Counted from the stretch's first letter, positions 1 through 9,408 are shown. The stretch is DNA of 64,000 bases from DASQHW01 sp038209365 (GCA_038209365.1 JBBQXS010000001.1:1-64000); one strand, 5' to 3'. Program-made: numbers and translations. Notes: generated by a model not told the origin, from the sequence alone.

Positions 1-63
1 CAGCCGGTCGCCCTCACGCAGCTTGCGGACGATCTGCTCCGGGGTGTGTCGCTTCCGTTTCAT
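1..63 (-). CDS. IS3-family transposase OrfA, N-terminal fragment (cut by window edge)
   Basis: The first 21 codons on the minus strand read MKRKRHTPEQIVRKLREGDR and one more Leu, the typical start of the helix-turn-helix OrfA of actinobacterial IS3-family transposases, which binds the element's ends. A strong AGGAGG ribosome site lies just upstream of the ATG, at about 71-77. The rest of the gene lies to the left of the window, so I cannot tell whether the element is intact. The match rests on the recognisable N-terminal motif only. Confidence 0.8.
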   Translation of the reverse strand, partial: MKRKRHTPEQIVRKLREGDRL

Positions 64-112
64 CGTGATGTCCTCCTGCCCAGCATGCTGGACGTCGGAC
101 TCTCACGAAAGA

Positions 113-144
113 TGGACCACTATCCGGGGGCCCCATCAGGGACA
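113..144. repeat. Putative terminal inverted repeat of the IS3-family element
   Basis: Read on the minus strand this stretch begins TGTCCCTGATGGGG and lies about 50 bases upstream of the transposase start, where the left end of an IS3-family element belongs. Elements of this family usually end in TG...CA. The partner repeat is outside the window, so the exact boundary and target duplication cannot be checked. Confidence 0.45.
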
Positions 145-350
145 CCGAGCCGGCGGTAGGGGGCGCGCGGAAGGGCGTTCGACGGGCGCGGTTATTGGTT
201 ACCTGCGGCAGCGGGCGTGGTAGCGGTCGTCGGGGCTATCCCATGTCGGCGCGGCGTGCGATGAAGCGGGCGGTCGTCGGGTGGCCGATGCGCCGGAGGG
301 TTGTGACGACCGGCTGAGGCCGTTGACTCGGCGGAGGGCAGAATGGCGGT

Positions 351-1691
351 GTGGACTCATTGCATGGGTACGCGAAGAGTGGTGGTGCCCACCTGGCGTA
401 TTCGGTGCTCGGTTCCGGCGCGGTCGATCTGCTTTACGCATCGACCTTTACGCTGTCGATCGATTCACTCGACGAAGAGCCGCACGCGGCACACTATTTT
501 CGGCGGCTGGCGTCGTTCTCGCGTTTGATCCGCTTCGATCTACGCGGTGTGGGGCTGTCGGATCCGATCGACACCGCCGATCTGCCGACTGTCGCTAGTT
601 CCGCACGCGATATCGAGGCTGTGCTCGACGCCTGCAAGGTGGATCGCGCTGTCCTGGTCGCGGATTCGGGTGGCATTGCGGCGATCGAGTTCGCGGCGAC
701 GAGGCCGGAACGCGTGGTCGCGCTCGTGGTCGTGAACGGTTGCGCTCGTGCGATGGCGGATGAGGGCTATCCGCACGGTCATCCGCGCGAGGTCATCGAG
801 AGCTTCCTGGAGCAGAACCCGGATCCCGACGCGAGCTGGACGTTTGCCGGTGACGACGACTTTGCGCTGATCGCGCCAAGCATGCGCGGCGACGCGCAGT
901 TTCGCGCATGGTGGATGCGTGCCTCGGCACGGGGCGCGAGCCCGGCGAGCGCCCGAGCGATCCTCGGAATGACGGCGCGCGGGGACGTGCGCGATCGGCT
1001 TCCCGCGATGAATGTCCCGACCCTCGTCATCCATCGGACGGACAATCTCTTCGTTCCCGTCGGTCTTGGGCGTTACCTCGGCGAGAAAATTCCTGGCGCG
1101 CAATACGTCGAGCTGCCGGGCGCGGATCATGCCCCGTGGACGGCGGGTGCCGACGAGGTCGTCGATGAGATCGAGGAGTTCGTCACCGGTCAACGTTCGG
1201 GAGGCGGTGAGCGGACGCTGGCAACGGTGCTCTTCACCGACATCGTGGACTCGACCGGGCGGGCAGTCGCGCTCGGCGACCAGGCGTGGCGCGCGTACCT
1301 CGACACCCATGATGCCATCGTTCGGTCGGAGCTCCACCGGTATGGCGGACGCGAGGTCAACACGACCGGCGACGGCTTTCTCGGCGCGTTCGACAGCCCG
1401 ACAAAAGCTGTGCGTTGCGCGCACGCGATTGTCACGTCCTCGGCCGCCAACGGCATCGCGGTCCGCGCCGGTGCGCACACCGGCGAATGCGAACGGCGGG
1501 ACAATGACCTGGCAGGCCTCACCGTGCACATCGCCGCACGCGTCGCCGCGCTCGCGGCCTCCGGAGAGGTATTGGTATCGCGCACCGTGCGGGATCTCGT
1601 CGCCGGGTCCGGGCTACGGTTCATCGACCGCGGGGAACACGAGCTCAAAGGGGTACCCGAGTCCTGGCAGCTCTTTGCCCTCGAGTCCTGA
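351..1691 (+). CDS. Alpha/beta-hydrolase fused to class III adenylate/guanylate cyclase
   Basis: This 446-residue protein has an alpha/beta-hydrolase domain over about residues 1-275, with a nucleophile elbow at S106 (ADSGG) and a likely late catalytic His in GADHAPW. A class III nucleotide cyclase domain follows at about 288-446. The cyclase shows the metal-binding FTDIVDST segment and the GDGFLGAF segment. In the motif that normally reads VNIAAR the Asn is His (VHIAARV), a change I recall from other hydrolase-linked actinobacterial cyclases. It presumably makes cAMP in the cytoplasm under control of a small-molecule-binding hydrolase fold. The start is taken as GTG 351 with GGAGGG upstream. 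A second cyclase fusion follows downstream. Confidence 0.85.
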   Translation: MDSLHGYAKSGGAHLAYSVLGSGAVDLLYASTFTLSIDSLDEEPHAAHYFRRLASFSRLIRFDLRGVGLSDPIDTADLPTVASSARDIEAVLDACKVDRAVLVADSGGIAAIEFAATRPERVVALVVVNGCARAMADEGYPHGHPREVIESFLEQNPDPDASWTFAGDDDFALIAPSMRGDAQFRAWWMRASARGASPASARAILGMTARGDVRDRLPAMNVPTLVIHRTDNLFVPVGLGRYLGEKIPGAQYVELPGADHAPWTAGADEVVDEIEEFVTGQRSGGGERTLATVLFTDIVDSTGRAVALGDQAWRAYLDTHDAIVRSELHRYGGREVNTTGDGFLGAFDSPTKAVRCAHAIVTSSAANGIAVRAGAHTGECERRDNDLAGLTVHIAARVAALAASGEVLVSRTVRDLVAGSGLRFIDRGEHELKGVPESWQLFALES

Positions 1692-1833
1692 TGCCTTCGC
1701 CCGGCGCGCGTACGTCCTGACGGCGACGCCCTTGAGCCGGCGATATGGGATAGGCCGGCGGCGGTGTTCGGGGGCGCGTGTTCTGGGCTAGGTGGCCGCT
1801 CCGTTTGGGGCGACGGGTCGCGTCGTGCGGTCG

Positions 1834-1839
1834 TAACGT
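1834..1839 (+). promoter_or_regulatory. -10 box TAACGT for a leaderless start
   Basis: TAACGT lies seven bases before GTG 1847, the spacing expected if transcription starts at or next to the start codon. It supports choosing GTG 1847 over the longer upstream frame. No convincing -35 was seen. Confidence 0.45.
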
Positions 1840-1846
1840 TCTGGTT

Positions 1847-4612
1847 GTGCTGGAGGTTCCATCGGGGACGGTGACGTTGCTGTTCTCGGACATTGAGGGT
1901 TCGACGCGGTTGTGGGAGGACCATCCCGAGCTGATGCGGGACGCGTTGGCGCGCCATGATGAGCTGATGTCCGCTGCGGTCGAGTCAGCGGGCGGGTTCG
2001 TCTTCAAGACCGTCGGCGACGCGTTCTGTGTTGCGTTTCCGACTGCCTCCGCGGCTATTGAAGCGGCAGTCATGGCTCAACGCGCACTTGCCGCCGAGTC
2101 GTGGCCCGACCCGGTAGAGATACGGGATCGTATGGGTCTGCATTCGGGCGAGTGCGTCGAACGCGACGGCGATTTCTTTGGTCCGACGGTGAATCGCGCG
2201 GCTCGGTTGGAGGCCACGGCGCATGGTGGACAGATTGTGCTGAGCGCGACGACCCGGTTGTTGCTGGGTGGCGCGTTGCCTTCGGGGACGGCGCTGCGTG
2301 ATCTCGGCGAGCATCGCCTCAAGGATCTGAGCGTGCCCGAGCGGGTCTTCCAGGTGGACATCGACGGTCTCCCGGGGGACTTTCCCCCATTGCGTTCGTT
2401 GGACAACCCCCAGCTGCCGAACAACCTGCCGTTGTATACGGCGAGCTTCGTTGGACGCGACGCAGAGATCGCGGCTGTGCGCGACCTCGTCGCGGGCTCG
2501 CGGCTGGTGACCCTCACCGGTCCGGGCGGAGGGGGCAAGACGCGCCTCGCTATCCAGGTCGCCGCGGATCTTCTCGATAGTTCGGGAGACGGCGCGTGGA
2601 TCGTCGATCTCGCACCGGTCACGGACAAGGCAATGGTGCCAACGACGATCGCCGACTCGCTGGGCGTGAGAACATCAGGAGTGGCCGGTTCGATCGACGG
2701 GCTGCTTGAGGTGCTCGCCGATCGCCGGCTGGTCGTCGTGCTCGACAACTGCGAGCACCTCATCGACGCCGTCGCCGCAACTGCTGATCACTTGATTCGC
2801 TCATGCGTGGGCATCGACCTGATTGCTACGAGTCGGGAACCGCTCGGCATCGCCGGTGAGGTCGTCTATCGAGTGCCGTCGCTCGGCCTCCCCGACGCGT
2901 CGGTAACGGATCCCGAAGCGATCGCGCAGACTGAGAGCGTGCGCCTCTTCGCGGAGCGAGCCCGCCTGCATGATGCCAGCTTCGCCGTCGATACGAATAA
3001 CGCTGCCGCCGTGGCCGCAGTCTGTCGCCGGCTCGACGGCATCCCACTCGCCTTGGAACTCGCAGCCGCACGGCTGAGGTCGATATCGGCAGCCGAGTTG
3101 CTCGGCCGCCTTGATCAACGCTTTCGGTTGTTGACCGGTGGTTCGCGCACCGCGATGGCACGCCAGCAGACCTTGCGTGCGACGATCGACTGGTCGTTCG
3201 AATTGCTCGATCAGCATGAGCGGACGCTCCTGACGTACGCCTCCGTCTTCGCCGGTGGCTGGGACCTCGCGGCCGCCGAAGCCGTCACGGCGGACGGCTC
3301 GTCGCTCGAAGCCATCGACGTTGTCGACCTCCTCACGTCGTTGGTTGACAAGTCGCTGGTGAGCGTCGAGTCCAGCGAGGTCACGCGCTATCGGATGCTC
3401 GAAACGATGCGTGAATACGCGGCTGAAAAGCTGGCGGCGACCGGCGCGGATGCGAACTTGTCACTTCGGCGCAGGCATCTCGCGCACTATCTCTCCTTGG
3501 CCGAGCTCGCAGCGCCGCAGCTGCGAACCGGAGAGCAGCGGCTCTGGCTCGACCGCCTGGAGGCCGATCATGACAACCTCCGCGCCGCGCTCGTGGCTGC
3601 GAGCGAAGTCGATGAAGAGGAAGCCGGCCTGCGACTCGGCATCGCCCTCGGTTGGTATGTCTTCTGGCGCGGGCGTGTTCGCGACCTTGTCGAACCGCTC
3701 GCGGTGCTCATCGACAATTGCGAGCCGGAGCAGCCGTTGGTGGCCGACGCTCAACTCGTGCTCGCACTCATGCAGATCGAACTCACTGAGTACGCCCAGG
3801 CGGCCGTCACACTCGAAAAGACGCTCGCGAGCATCCGCAAGACGGGAGACGGGCGCCGGCTCGCTGACGCGCTCTGGACGTCGGCCTGGCTCGGGGTCTA
3901 CTCCGGTGACCTGGCCAGAGCCGAGGCGCATGGCACGGAATGTTTGGCCGTCGCGGAAGCCATCGACGACCTCGACAGGCTTGCACGTTCTCATGGTGTC
4001 GTCGCCGTCGTTCACGGGTACAGGCTCGACCTCGCCGCGGCGCGCCGACACTACAAGTCCGCACTCGCCGGCCACATCGCATTGGGCGACCGGGCGTGGG
4101 AGGGCGCGTGCCTGAACAACTTCGGTGACACCGAGCTGGAGTTCGGCGACATCGACCGTGCTGACGAATCCTTCGAGACCTGCGAGGCGATCGCTCGCGA
4201 GCTGAACCTGCCGGACCTCCTCGCGATCGTGATCCTGAACCGCGCGACCGTCGCCGACCTGCGCGGAGAACACGCGAGCGCGCTGGCGCGTGCAGTGGAG
4301 GGCTTATCGCTGGTCCACCGGCACAGCATCACGAGAATGACCGCGAGCGCCCTCCTCAAGTGCGCGCGTGCGCTATCTCGTACTGAACCCGATCTCGCCG
4401 CGCAACTTCACGGCGCGCTGAGGGTCCTCGCGCCCGCTGCCTTCGAACTCGGACCGCTGAGCACCCGTCTACGCCACGAGAACGCCGCCCGATTGCGCGC
4501 AACCCTCGGCGACGAGACCTACGAAGCATGTTGCGAGGCCGGAGGAGGCCTATCTACACACGAGCTCCTCGCGTTGACGCGCGCCCAAAGTCCTTCGCAC
4601 GCCCGTGTGTAG
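1847..4612 (+). CDS. Class III adenylate cyclase - NB-ARC-like ATPase - TPR-like regulator
   Basis: About 921 residues. The N-terminus (about 1-185) is a class III cyclase with the metal motif FSDIEGST, GDAFCVAF, and the transition-state Asn and Arg in VNRAARLEA. Next comes a STAND/NB-ARC-type ATPase with the P-loop TGPGGGGKTRL near residues 225-235 and a Walker B-like VVVLDNCEHL. The C-terminal half is helical and repeat-like. This order is common in actinobacterial predicted ATPase/cyclase proteins and suggests a cytoplasmic sensor-transducer whose effector output is cAMP. The frame stays open from 1778, but GTG 1847 has a leaderless -10 box and removes a non-conserved Arg-rich leader. Its ligand is unknown. 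Confidence 0.85.
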   Translation: MLEVPSGTVTLLFSDIEGSTRLWEDHPELMRDALARHDELMSAAVESAGGFVFKTVGDAFCVAFPTASAAIEAAVMAQRALAAESWPDPVEIRDRMGLHSGECVERDGDFFGPTVNRAARLEATAHGGQIVLSATTRLLLGGALPSGTALRDLGEHRLKDLSVPERVFQVDIDGLPGDFPPLRSLDNPQLPNNLPLYTASFVGRDAEIAAVRDLVAGSRLVTLTGPGGGGKTRLAIQVAADLLDSSGDGAWIVDLAPVTDKAMVPTTIADSLGVRTSGVAGSIDGLLEVLADRRLVVVLDNCEHLIDAVAATADHLIRSCVGIDLIATSREPLGIAGEVVYRVPSLGLPDASVTDPEAIAQTESVRLFAERARLHDASFAVDTNNAAAVAAVCRRLDGIPLALELAAARLRSISAAELLGRLDQRFRLLTGGSRTAMARQQTLRATIDWSFELLDQHERTLLTYASVFAGGWDLAAAEAVTADGSSLEAIDVVDLLTSLVDKSLVSVESSEVTRYRMLETMREYAAEKLAATGADANLSLRRRHLAHYLSLAELAAPQLRTGEQRLWLDRLEADHDNLRAALVAASEVDEEEAGLRLGIALGWYVFWRGRVRDLVEPLAVLIDNCEPEQPLVADAQLVLALMQIELTEYAQAAVTLEKTLASIRKTGDGRRLADALWTSAWLGVYSGDLARAEAHGTECLAVAEAIDDLDRLARSHGVVAVVHGYRLDLAAARRHYKSALAGHIALGDRAWEGACLNNFGDTELEFGDIDRADESFETCEAIARELNLPDLLAIVILNRATVADLRGEHASALARAVEGLSLVHRHSITRMTASALLKCARALSRTEPDLAAQLHGALRVLAPAAFELGPLSTRLRHENAARLRATLGDETYEACCEAGGGLSTHELLALTRAQSPSHARV

Positions 4613-5090
4613 TAGGTCGTATAACTGCATCTCGACCGGGCATCACGTATGGAGGTTTCAGACCTACACCTTTCCGGACCTCACGCCCGTGTCTGTCGCT
4701 CGCGCCGCAGCGTCGGACACGCCGTCCCCCTGGTCACCCGCTGTCCCCAGGATCGCACAGCGCGCCCCATAACGCGCGCCGAGTACCGCACTACCCCTAT
4801 CCCAGTCGTGCCGATCTGGGATAAGCCGATCAGCATTCGTAGTCCTGCCTGAAGCACCAGCGACTCGAGAAGACGAACTTGAGTCACGCGTCGCGGCAGA
4901 GGCAACGCGTCGCGTTCCCAGTCGATGCTGCGGTGGCGGTCTTACCTCTCACAGCTCTTGTTGCTGCCTAAGTTTCTACCTAAGAAGCGTAGCGAGACGA
5001 GGGGAGACAATGGCCTTGCGACCGTTCGCGAAACCGTGGTCACGCGTTTCGCGTGAGACGTGCTGAGACGTAGCGGGACGGTTGGGCGGT
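4613..5090. other. Intergenic stretch without a supported gene
   Basis: No frame here looks like a protein: the open frames are Arg-rich shadows. A small hairpin lies at 5040-5056 (TCACGCG, loop TTT, CGCGTGA). The stretch leads into the tRNA-Pro 3' fragment and may be the edge of an integrated element. Confidence 0.5.
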
Positions 5091-5136
5091 AACTGGGGCT
5101 CAAGAGGTCGCGAGTTCGAATCTCGCCAGCCCGACC
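5091..5136 (+). pseudogene. 3' fragment of a tRNA-Pro(GGG) gene
   Basis: The T arm is perfect: GCGAG at 5110-5114, loop TTCGAAT, CTCGC at 5122-5126. It is preceded by the variable loop AGGTC and by ACTGGGGCTCAAG, close to the anticodon loop and 3' anticodon stem of tRNA-Pro(GGG). CAGCCCG, discriminator A and CC follow, giving a 3' acceptor strand. No matching CGGGCTG 5' acceptor strand, D arm or 5' anticodon stem is found upstream, so this is only the 3' part of a tRNA. Such displaced fragments commonly mark the far attachment site of an integrative element. Minus-strand protein frames across it are artefacts. Confidence 0.65.
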
Positions 5137-5279
5137 TGTAAGTCCCGGTAGATGAGTGTCGCGGTCGAGCATCCGCGGCTTTTACCGATCTCCTAAGTCG
5201 CCATGCGATGGCGATCACGGTGCCCGTCGGCGCCGAGGTGCTGTTCCCGAACCCTTGACGTTGTTTCCATGTTGAGGAA

Positions 5280-7460
5280 GTGTTGGAGCAGGAAGCCCGG
5301 AAGAATCGAGGCCAACCATTGGGCTGGCGGGGGATTTGGACGAGGGGGCCGGGCCGCAAGGTCGCGGTGTTTGTCGCGACCGTTTCGATGTCAGGCGCGG
5401 GGCTCGTCGCGACCTCCGTGCCTGGGTTCGCCGCGCCGGCGTGGACACCAGTCGCGAGCGCGAATCCCACCGGGCCGCCCGACGCGGAGTTCCGCGATAT
5501 CGCGTGCGCGTCGCAGTGCTTCGCCGTCGGGAACTTCGTCAGCCCGTCCCGATTCACGCGGCCGTTGATCCAGGTGCGCAGCGGGAACGCGTGGTCGAAC
5601 GTGTCCGCGCCGTACGTCGCAAATCAGGACAGTTCGTTGCGCGGCATCGGGTGCTCCGGCGGCTCGTTCTGTGCTGCGGTTGGATCGCGGACGAGCGGCA
5701 CGAAGCTGTTGACGTTCGTCGAGCACTGGAACGGGACGAGCTGGTCGATCGTCCCGAGCACCGATCCCGCCGGCGCCCCGCAGAGTGAGCTGTCGGATGT
5801 TGCATGCGCGAGCGCGACGACGTGCTTCGCGGTCGGGCGGACGACGCCGAGGAGCAGTTTGGACAACGCAACACTGATCGAACGTTGGAACGGCACGACG
5901 TGGTCGGTCGTCCCGAGCCCCGACCCTGCCGGCGCGCACTCTTCCGCATTGTCGGGCATCGCGTGCACGAATGCTTCCCAATGCTTCGCGGTCGGCGAGT
6001 CCATCGACAACTCCGCCCACCGCAGTGCGTTGATCGAGCGGTGGAACGGCAGCACGTGGTCGATCGTCGCGAGCCCGACACTGAGCTTCAACGCGCGATT
6101 GGCGGCGATCACGTGCACGAGCGCGACGAACTGCGTCGCCGTCGGCAACCGGTCGGGGTCGTTCTTCAACTACACCTTGATCGAGAAGTGGAACGGCTCG
6201 TCGTGGTCGGTCGTTTCGTCACCGACGCCGAGTGGCGGCGGACCGAACCAGTTCTTGGGTGTGTCGTGCAGCGCTCCGCAAAATTGCGTCGCCGTCGGTT
6301 CGCACGCGAACCAAACAATGGTGGCGCGTTGGAACGGGAGCACCTGGTCGATCGAGGCGAGCCCCAATCGGTCGGGTGCCAACGTGTTGTGGTCCGTCGT
6401 GTGCGCCGCCGATTGCACGGCTGTCGGGTCATCGGACAATGGGACCCGAACGCTGATCGAGCGCAGGGTCGCGGGGAGCTGGTCGATCGTCCCCACGACA
6501 GATCCGAGCGGGTCTCCCGAAGCGAACCTGCAGGGTGTCTCGTGCGTGAGCGCGACCGACTGTTTCGCGGTCGGTGCCTTCCGGAAAGGCAATCGGGCAC
6601 TTATCGAGCGGTGGAACGGCACGAGCTGGTCGATCGTGACGAGCCCCAGCCCCCCAGGTGCATTCAGTGCCGAGCTGCACGACGTCACGTGCCTGTCCGT
6701 GACGAGCTGTTTCGCGGTCGGCACGTACTCGACCGGCACCGAGGAGAGGTTCACGCTGATCCAACAATGGAACGGCACGTCGTGGTCGGTCGTGCCGTCG
6801 CCGAATCCCGAGTCCTCACAATCCAGCGAGTTGTCGGGCGTGGCGTGCACGGGCGCGACCAATTGCTTCGCGGTCGGTACAGGATCATTCCACTCGTTGA
6901 TCGAGCGGTGGAACGGCACGTCGTGGTCGATCGTCGAGAGCCAGCACGACGGAGCGCTCAACGACGTGTCGTGCCCGAGCACGACGCGGTGTTTCGCGGT
7001 CGGCACGAACGGCGAGCCCATCGAGACGTGGAACGGCGCGACCTGGTCGCTCGACACCACCACCGTCAACGGCTTCCTGCAAGGTGTCTCGTGCGTGAGC
7101 ACAACCAACTGCGTCGCGGTCGGAAACCAAGGGCCCGGGTCGAATCTGCTGACGATGCGGTGGAACGGAACGACGTGGTCGGAAGTCACGGCGCCGAGCC
7201 CGGGGGGCGGCGCCAACGCAGACGAATTCTTCTCCGGTGTCGCGTGCGGCAGCGCGACGAGCTGTTTCGGCGTTGGTGGCTACCGCGCCGAAACGCTGGA
7301 CCAATTCAGGGTGCTGATCGAACAATGGAACGGCGCTTCGTGGTCGATCGTTTCTTCGGCGCAGCTCGGGATCCTCAGTGACGTGTCGTGCGCGAGTGCG
7401 ACGAGTTGCATCGCGGTCGGCGAGCGGGGCGGCCTAACCTTCACGATGCGTTACGGGTAG
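5280..7460 (+). CDS. Secreted protein with 13 WNG repeats, possible beta-propeller
   Basis: This 726-residue protein has a basic N-terminus and a hydrophobic export signal (about residues 23-52, ending near GFAAPA). About 13 tandem repeats of roughly 50 residues follow. Each has two cysteines, usually five residues apart, then FAVG, then a stretch like IERWNGTSWSIV. The pairwise cysteines suggest one disulfide per repeat outside the cell. The Trp-rich, blade-sized units suggest one or two beta-propellers, which is inference. The function is unknown; binding to a surface polymer is possible. GTG 5280 is used, but TTG 5283 is better spaced from GAGGAAG. The gene stands alone on its strand. Confidence 0.75.
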   Translation: MLEQEARKNRGQPLGWRGIWTRGPGRKVAVFVATVSMSGAGLVATSVPGFAAPAWTPVASANPTGPPDAEFRDIACASQCFAVGNFVSPSRFTRPLIQVRSGNAWSNVSAPYVANQDSSLRGIGCSGGSFCAAVGSRTSGTKLLTFVEHWNGTSWSIVPSTDPAGAPQSELSDVACASATTCFAVGRTTPRSSLDNATLIERWNGTTWSVVPSPDPAGAHSSALSGIACTNASQCFAVGESIDNSAHRSALIERWNGSTWSIVASPTLSFNARLAAITCTSATNCVAVGNRSGSFFNYTLIEKWNGSSWSVVSSPTPSGGGPNQFLGVSCSAPQNCVAVGSHANQTMVARWNGSTWSIEASPNRSGANVLWSVVCAADCTAVGSSDNGTRTLIERRVAGSWSIVPTTDPSGSPEANLQGVSCVSATDCFAVGAFRKGNRALIERWNGTSWSIVTSPSPPGAFSAELHDVTCLSVTSCFAVGTYSTGTEERFTLIQQWNGTSWSVVPSPNPESSQSSELSGVACTGATNCFAVGTGSFHSLIERWNGTSWSIVESQHDGALNDVSCPSTTRCFAVGTNGEPIETWNGATWSLDTTTVNGFLQGVSCVSTTNCVAVGNQGPGSNLLTMRWNGTTWSEVTAPSPGGGANADEFFSGVACGSATSCFGVGGYRAETLDQFRVLIEQWNGASWSIVSSAQLGILSDVSCASATSCIAVGERGGLTFTMRYG

Positions 7461-7629
7461 AAATCCCGTGCGGTCGACGGACGCATCCCGCATTCGTGCA
7501 GCGACCCGATGGACGCCAAGCAGGTCCATGTCAGTGCGCCCAGGGCTCAGCCCGCGAGGTGCCGCGTGTGACGCCGACTTGGCGCGAAAAGGTACGACCC
7601 ACACGACCGGCGAGGTCGCGCCTACCGGT

Positions 7630-7899
7630 TCAGCCAAAGAGCAGTCGGCGAACCGGCTCGATCGCCGGTTGCGGTTTGAACGCTCGGTGGTAGTCGGCGA
7701 GCGCGGCCGCGGCCTCGCTGCGGTTGGCGGAGGTTGGGGAGCTCTGCTCGCCGTCGCGATGCTGCCAATACCAGCGGTCGTTGGTCGTGGCGACCCGGCC
7801 GATGCTCACGACGGCGCCGCCCGTCGTGACGCGCACCTCCGCAGTTTGCGCTGTCAGCGGAACGATCTGCATGTCGCTCGCAGCTGTGGTCGCAGCCAT
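7630..7899 (-). CDS. Small hypothetical protein
   Basis: Encodes 89 residues and is supported by a near-perfect AAGGAGGT ribosome site seven bases before the ATG. The N-terminal part is probably a small beta-rich domain, with alternating V/T residues up to DRWYWQHRDGE. The C-terminal half looks helical (SEAAAALADYHRAF). No signal peptide or membrane segment is visible and I do not recognise the family. It faces leftward towards the end of the 13-repeat gene with about 170 bases between, in which I see nothing. Confidence 0.65.
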   Translation of the reverse strand: MAATTAASDMQIVPLTAQTAEVRVTTGGAVVSIGRVATTNDRWYWQHRDGEQSSPTSANRSEAAAALADYHRAFKPQPAIEPVRRLLFG

Positions 7900-8150
7900 G
7901 CGACCTCCTTCGAGGCGTCACTGTCGCGATGCCCGAACGCGACGGGTTGGGCTCTTTCTCAATCTGGGCTTGATGTTCGGCACGTGGCCAAGGTCGTCGC
8001 AGCGAATTCCCGAAGCTGCTCGTCGCCCAGTGTCATTCCTTCCGACGTGCAACGACCCTCTCCGCATGGCTGCATCGAGGGTCGTCGCCGCATCCAGGGG
8101 GAGGGCGCTGTGCCGGTGATCGACCGGAGTCGGCCGGGACGTGAGGCGAC

Positions 8151-8783
8151 GTGACAGTAATCACACCAGTCGCGCCGGCCGTACCGGTCAGCGCCGCCAC
8201 GACGTTTACCCCGGCCGACACGATGTCGGTTCGTCGTGCCAGCGCGGCGGGGATGACGGTCGTGGTCGGCAGGCGCTCCGGGACGAGGCACACTGTGCTC
8301 GTGAATGACGGCAAAGGGCCGAGTCCCGTCGAATCATGGCGACCGCCCGAGGGTGTCGCGACCCAAAGACAATTCGCTGCTCGATCCTTGTTGCCTCGTA
8401 CTCGCGCCGAAGCGGTCGTCTTTGGTGCGAGCGCCGCTGTGGGATTGGCGATCTGGATCCCGACGATGGCCCTGCAACCTCGTTACGACTACGGCCCGAA
8501 CCAGCAACAAGGCTCGGTGTGGTTCTTCCCGCTCATGATCGGCGCCGTCTTCGTTTTGAGTCTTGTCTTCGCCAAGCGGTGGAAGATGGTCGCACCAGGA
8601 TTGGTCGCTGGCCAGCTCGTACTCGCGCCATTCACCACACCCCGAGGCGACAACGATGGTCTGTGGGGCTTGATTCTTCCGATTCTCGTCGTGTTCGCGA
8701 TCGCGCTCTATATCGGCAGCGGGGTAGTCGCTCGTTCTCTGCTTTGGCTTCGTCCATCCTCCGTCCGTGCCCGTCGTCGCTGA
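8151..8783 (+). CDS. Hypothetical membrane protein with four predicted helices
   Basis: The C-terminal 130 residues contain four hydrophobic segments (starting near AEAVVFGASA, VWFFPLMIGA, MVAPGLVAGQ and GLILPILVVF) and a basic tail ending in RARRR, so it is an inner-membrane protein. The first 50 residues are low in hydrophobicity and not clearly coding. GTG 8151 has a GAGG upstream, but GTG 8301 is an equally plausible start that would give about 160 residues. The family is not recognised. I see no gene in the 250 bases before it. Confidence 0.55.
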   Translation: MTVITPVAPAVPVSAATTFTPADTMSVRRASAAGMTVVVGRRSGTRHTVLVNDGKGPSPVESWRPPEGVATQRQFAARSLLPRTRAEAVVFGASAAVGLAIWIPTMALQPRYDYGPNQQQGSVWFFPLMIGAVFVLSLVFAKRWKMVAPGLVAGQLVLAPFTTPRGDNDGLWGLILPILVVFAIALYIGSGVVARSLLWLRPSSVRARRR

Positions 8784-8852
8784 GGGTCGTCGCTGGTCGT
8801 CCGTGCTCACGGAGGTGCATCATTGTGCGCTGCACCCCGAGGAGGCCGCCCC

Positions 8853-9362
8853 TTGTCAGCATCTGTGGTGACTGCCGCCGAAGCGCAGGCGAAGATCCGA
8901 TGGGCGACCGACCGTTTCTCGGCCGTGCTCGGCGCCGCGGCTGAGACGGCATGGCAGTACCGCCCGCCGGGCGGGGCGTGGTCGATGTCCGAGGTGACGG
9001 AACATGTCGCCGGGGCGAACAAGGGAGTGCTGTCGGTGTTGAGCAAGCGGCTGAGTCCCTTGGACGGTCCGCTCGCGCTCGAAGACGACGAGATCCCTTT
9101 CCTGTTCTACGGAGGAACGGAACCTCCGCCCGCCCAGCCGCTGACGGGAGCGTTCGCTGACCGCGCCGCAGCATGCGAGGCGCTCGACGCGAGCGCGCAA
9201 CGGGTGATGGAGTGGGCCGGCAACACCGATCTCGATCTTCGCTCCTATGGGTGCGTCCACCCCGTGTTCGGGTTGATGGACGGCGTGCAGTGGCTGTTGT
9301 TCCTCTACGCCCACACCGAACGCCATCGCGCGGAGCTTCTCGACTTGGAACGGCTCTCGTGA
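8853..9362 (+). CDS. DinB-like four-helix-bundle protein
   Basis: The 169-residue product has the DinB/YfiT look: an N-terminal helix (AEAQAKIRWATDRFSAVL), a WSMSEVTEHVAGAN segment with the first metal His, and a C-terminal HTERHRAEL segment with two more. DinB-superfamily proteins bind a divalent metal through three His, and many are thiol-S-transferases of uncertain substrate. TTG 8853 is chosen because AGGAGG sits eight bases upstream (8840-8845). An in-frame GTG at 8823 has no such site. It converges with the next gene. Confidence 0.7.
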   Translation: MSASVVTAAEAQAKIRWATDRFSAVLGAAAETAWQYRPPGGAWSMSEVTEHVAGANKGVLSVLSKRLSPLDGPLALEDDEIPFLFYGGTEPPPAQPLTGAFADRAAACEALDASAQRVMEWAGNTDLDLRSYGCVHPVFGLMDGVQWLLFLYAHTERHRAELLDLERLS

Positions 9363-9408
9363 GGTCAGTTGGAGTCGTGTCGTTCGGGACGTCGCGCCCC
9401 GGCGACGA

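Noticed and set aside
4942..5172. A 76-residue minus-strand protein with GRAGEIRTRDLLSPS
   Set aside because: This is the well-known false protein produced by translating the antisense of a tRNA 3' end; the tRNA-Pro fragment explains it.
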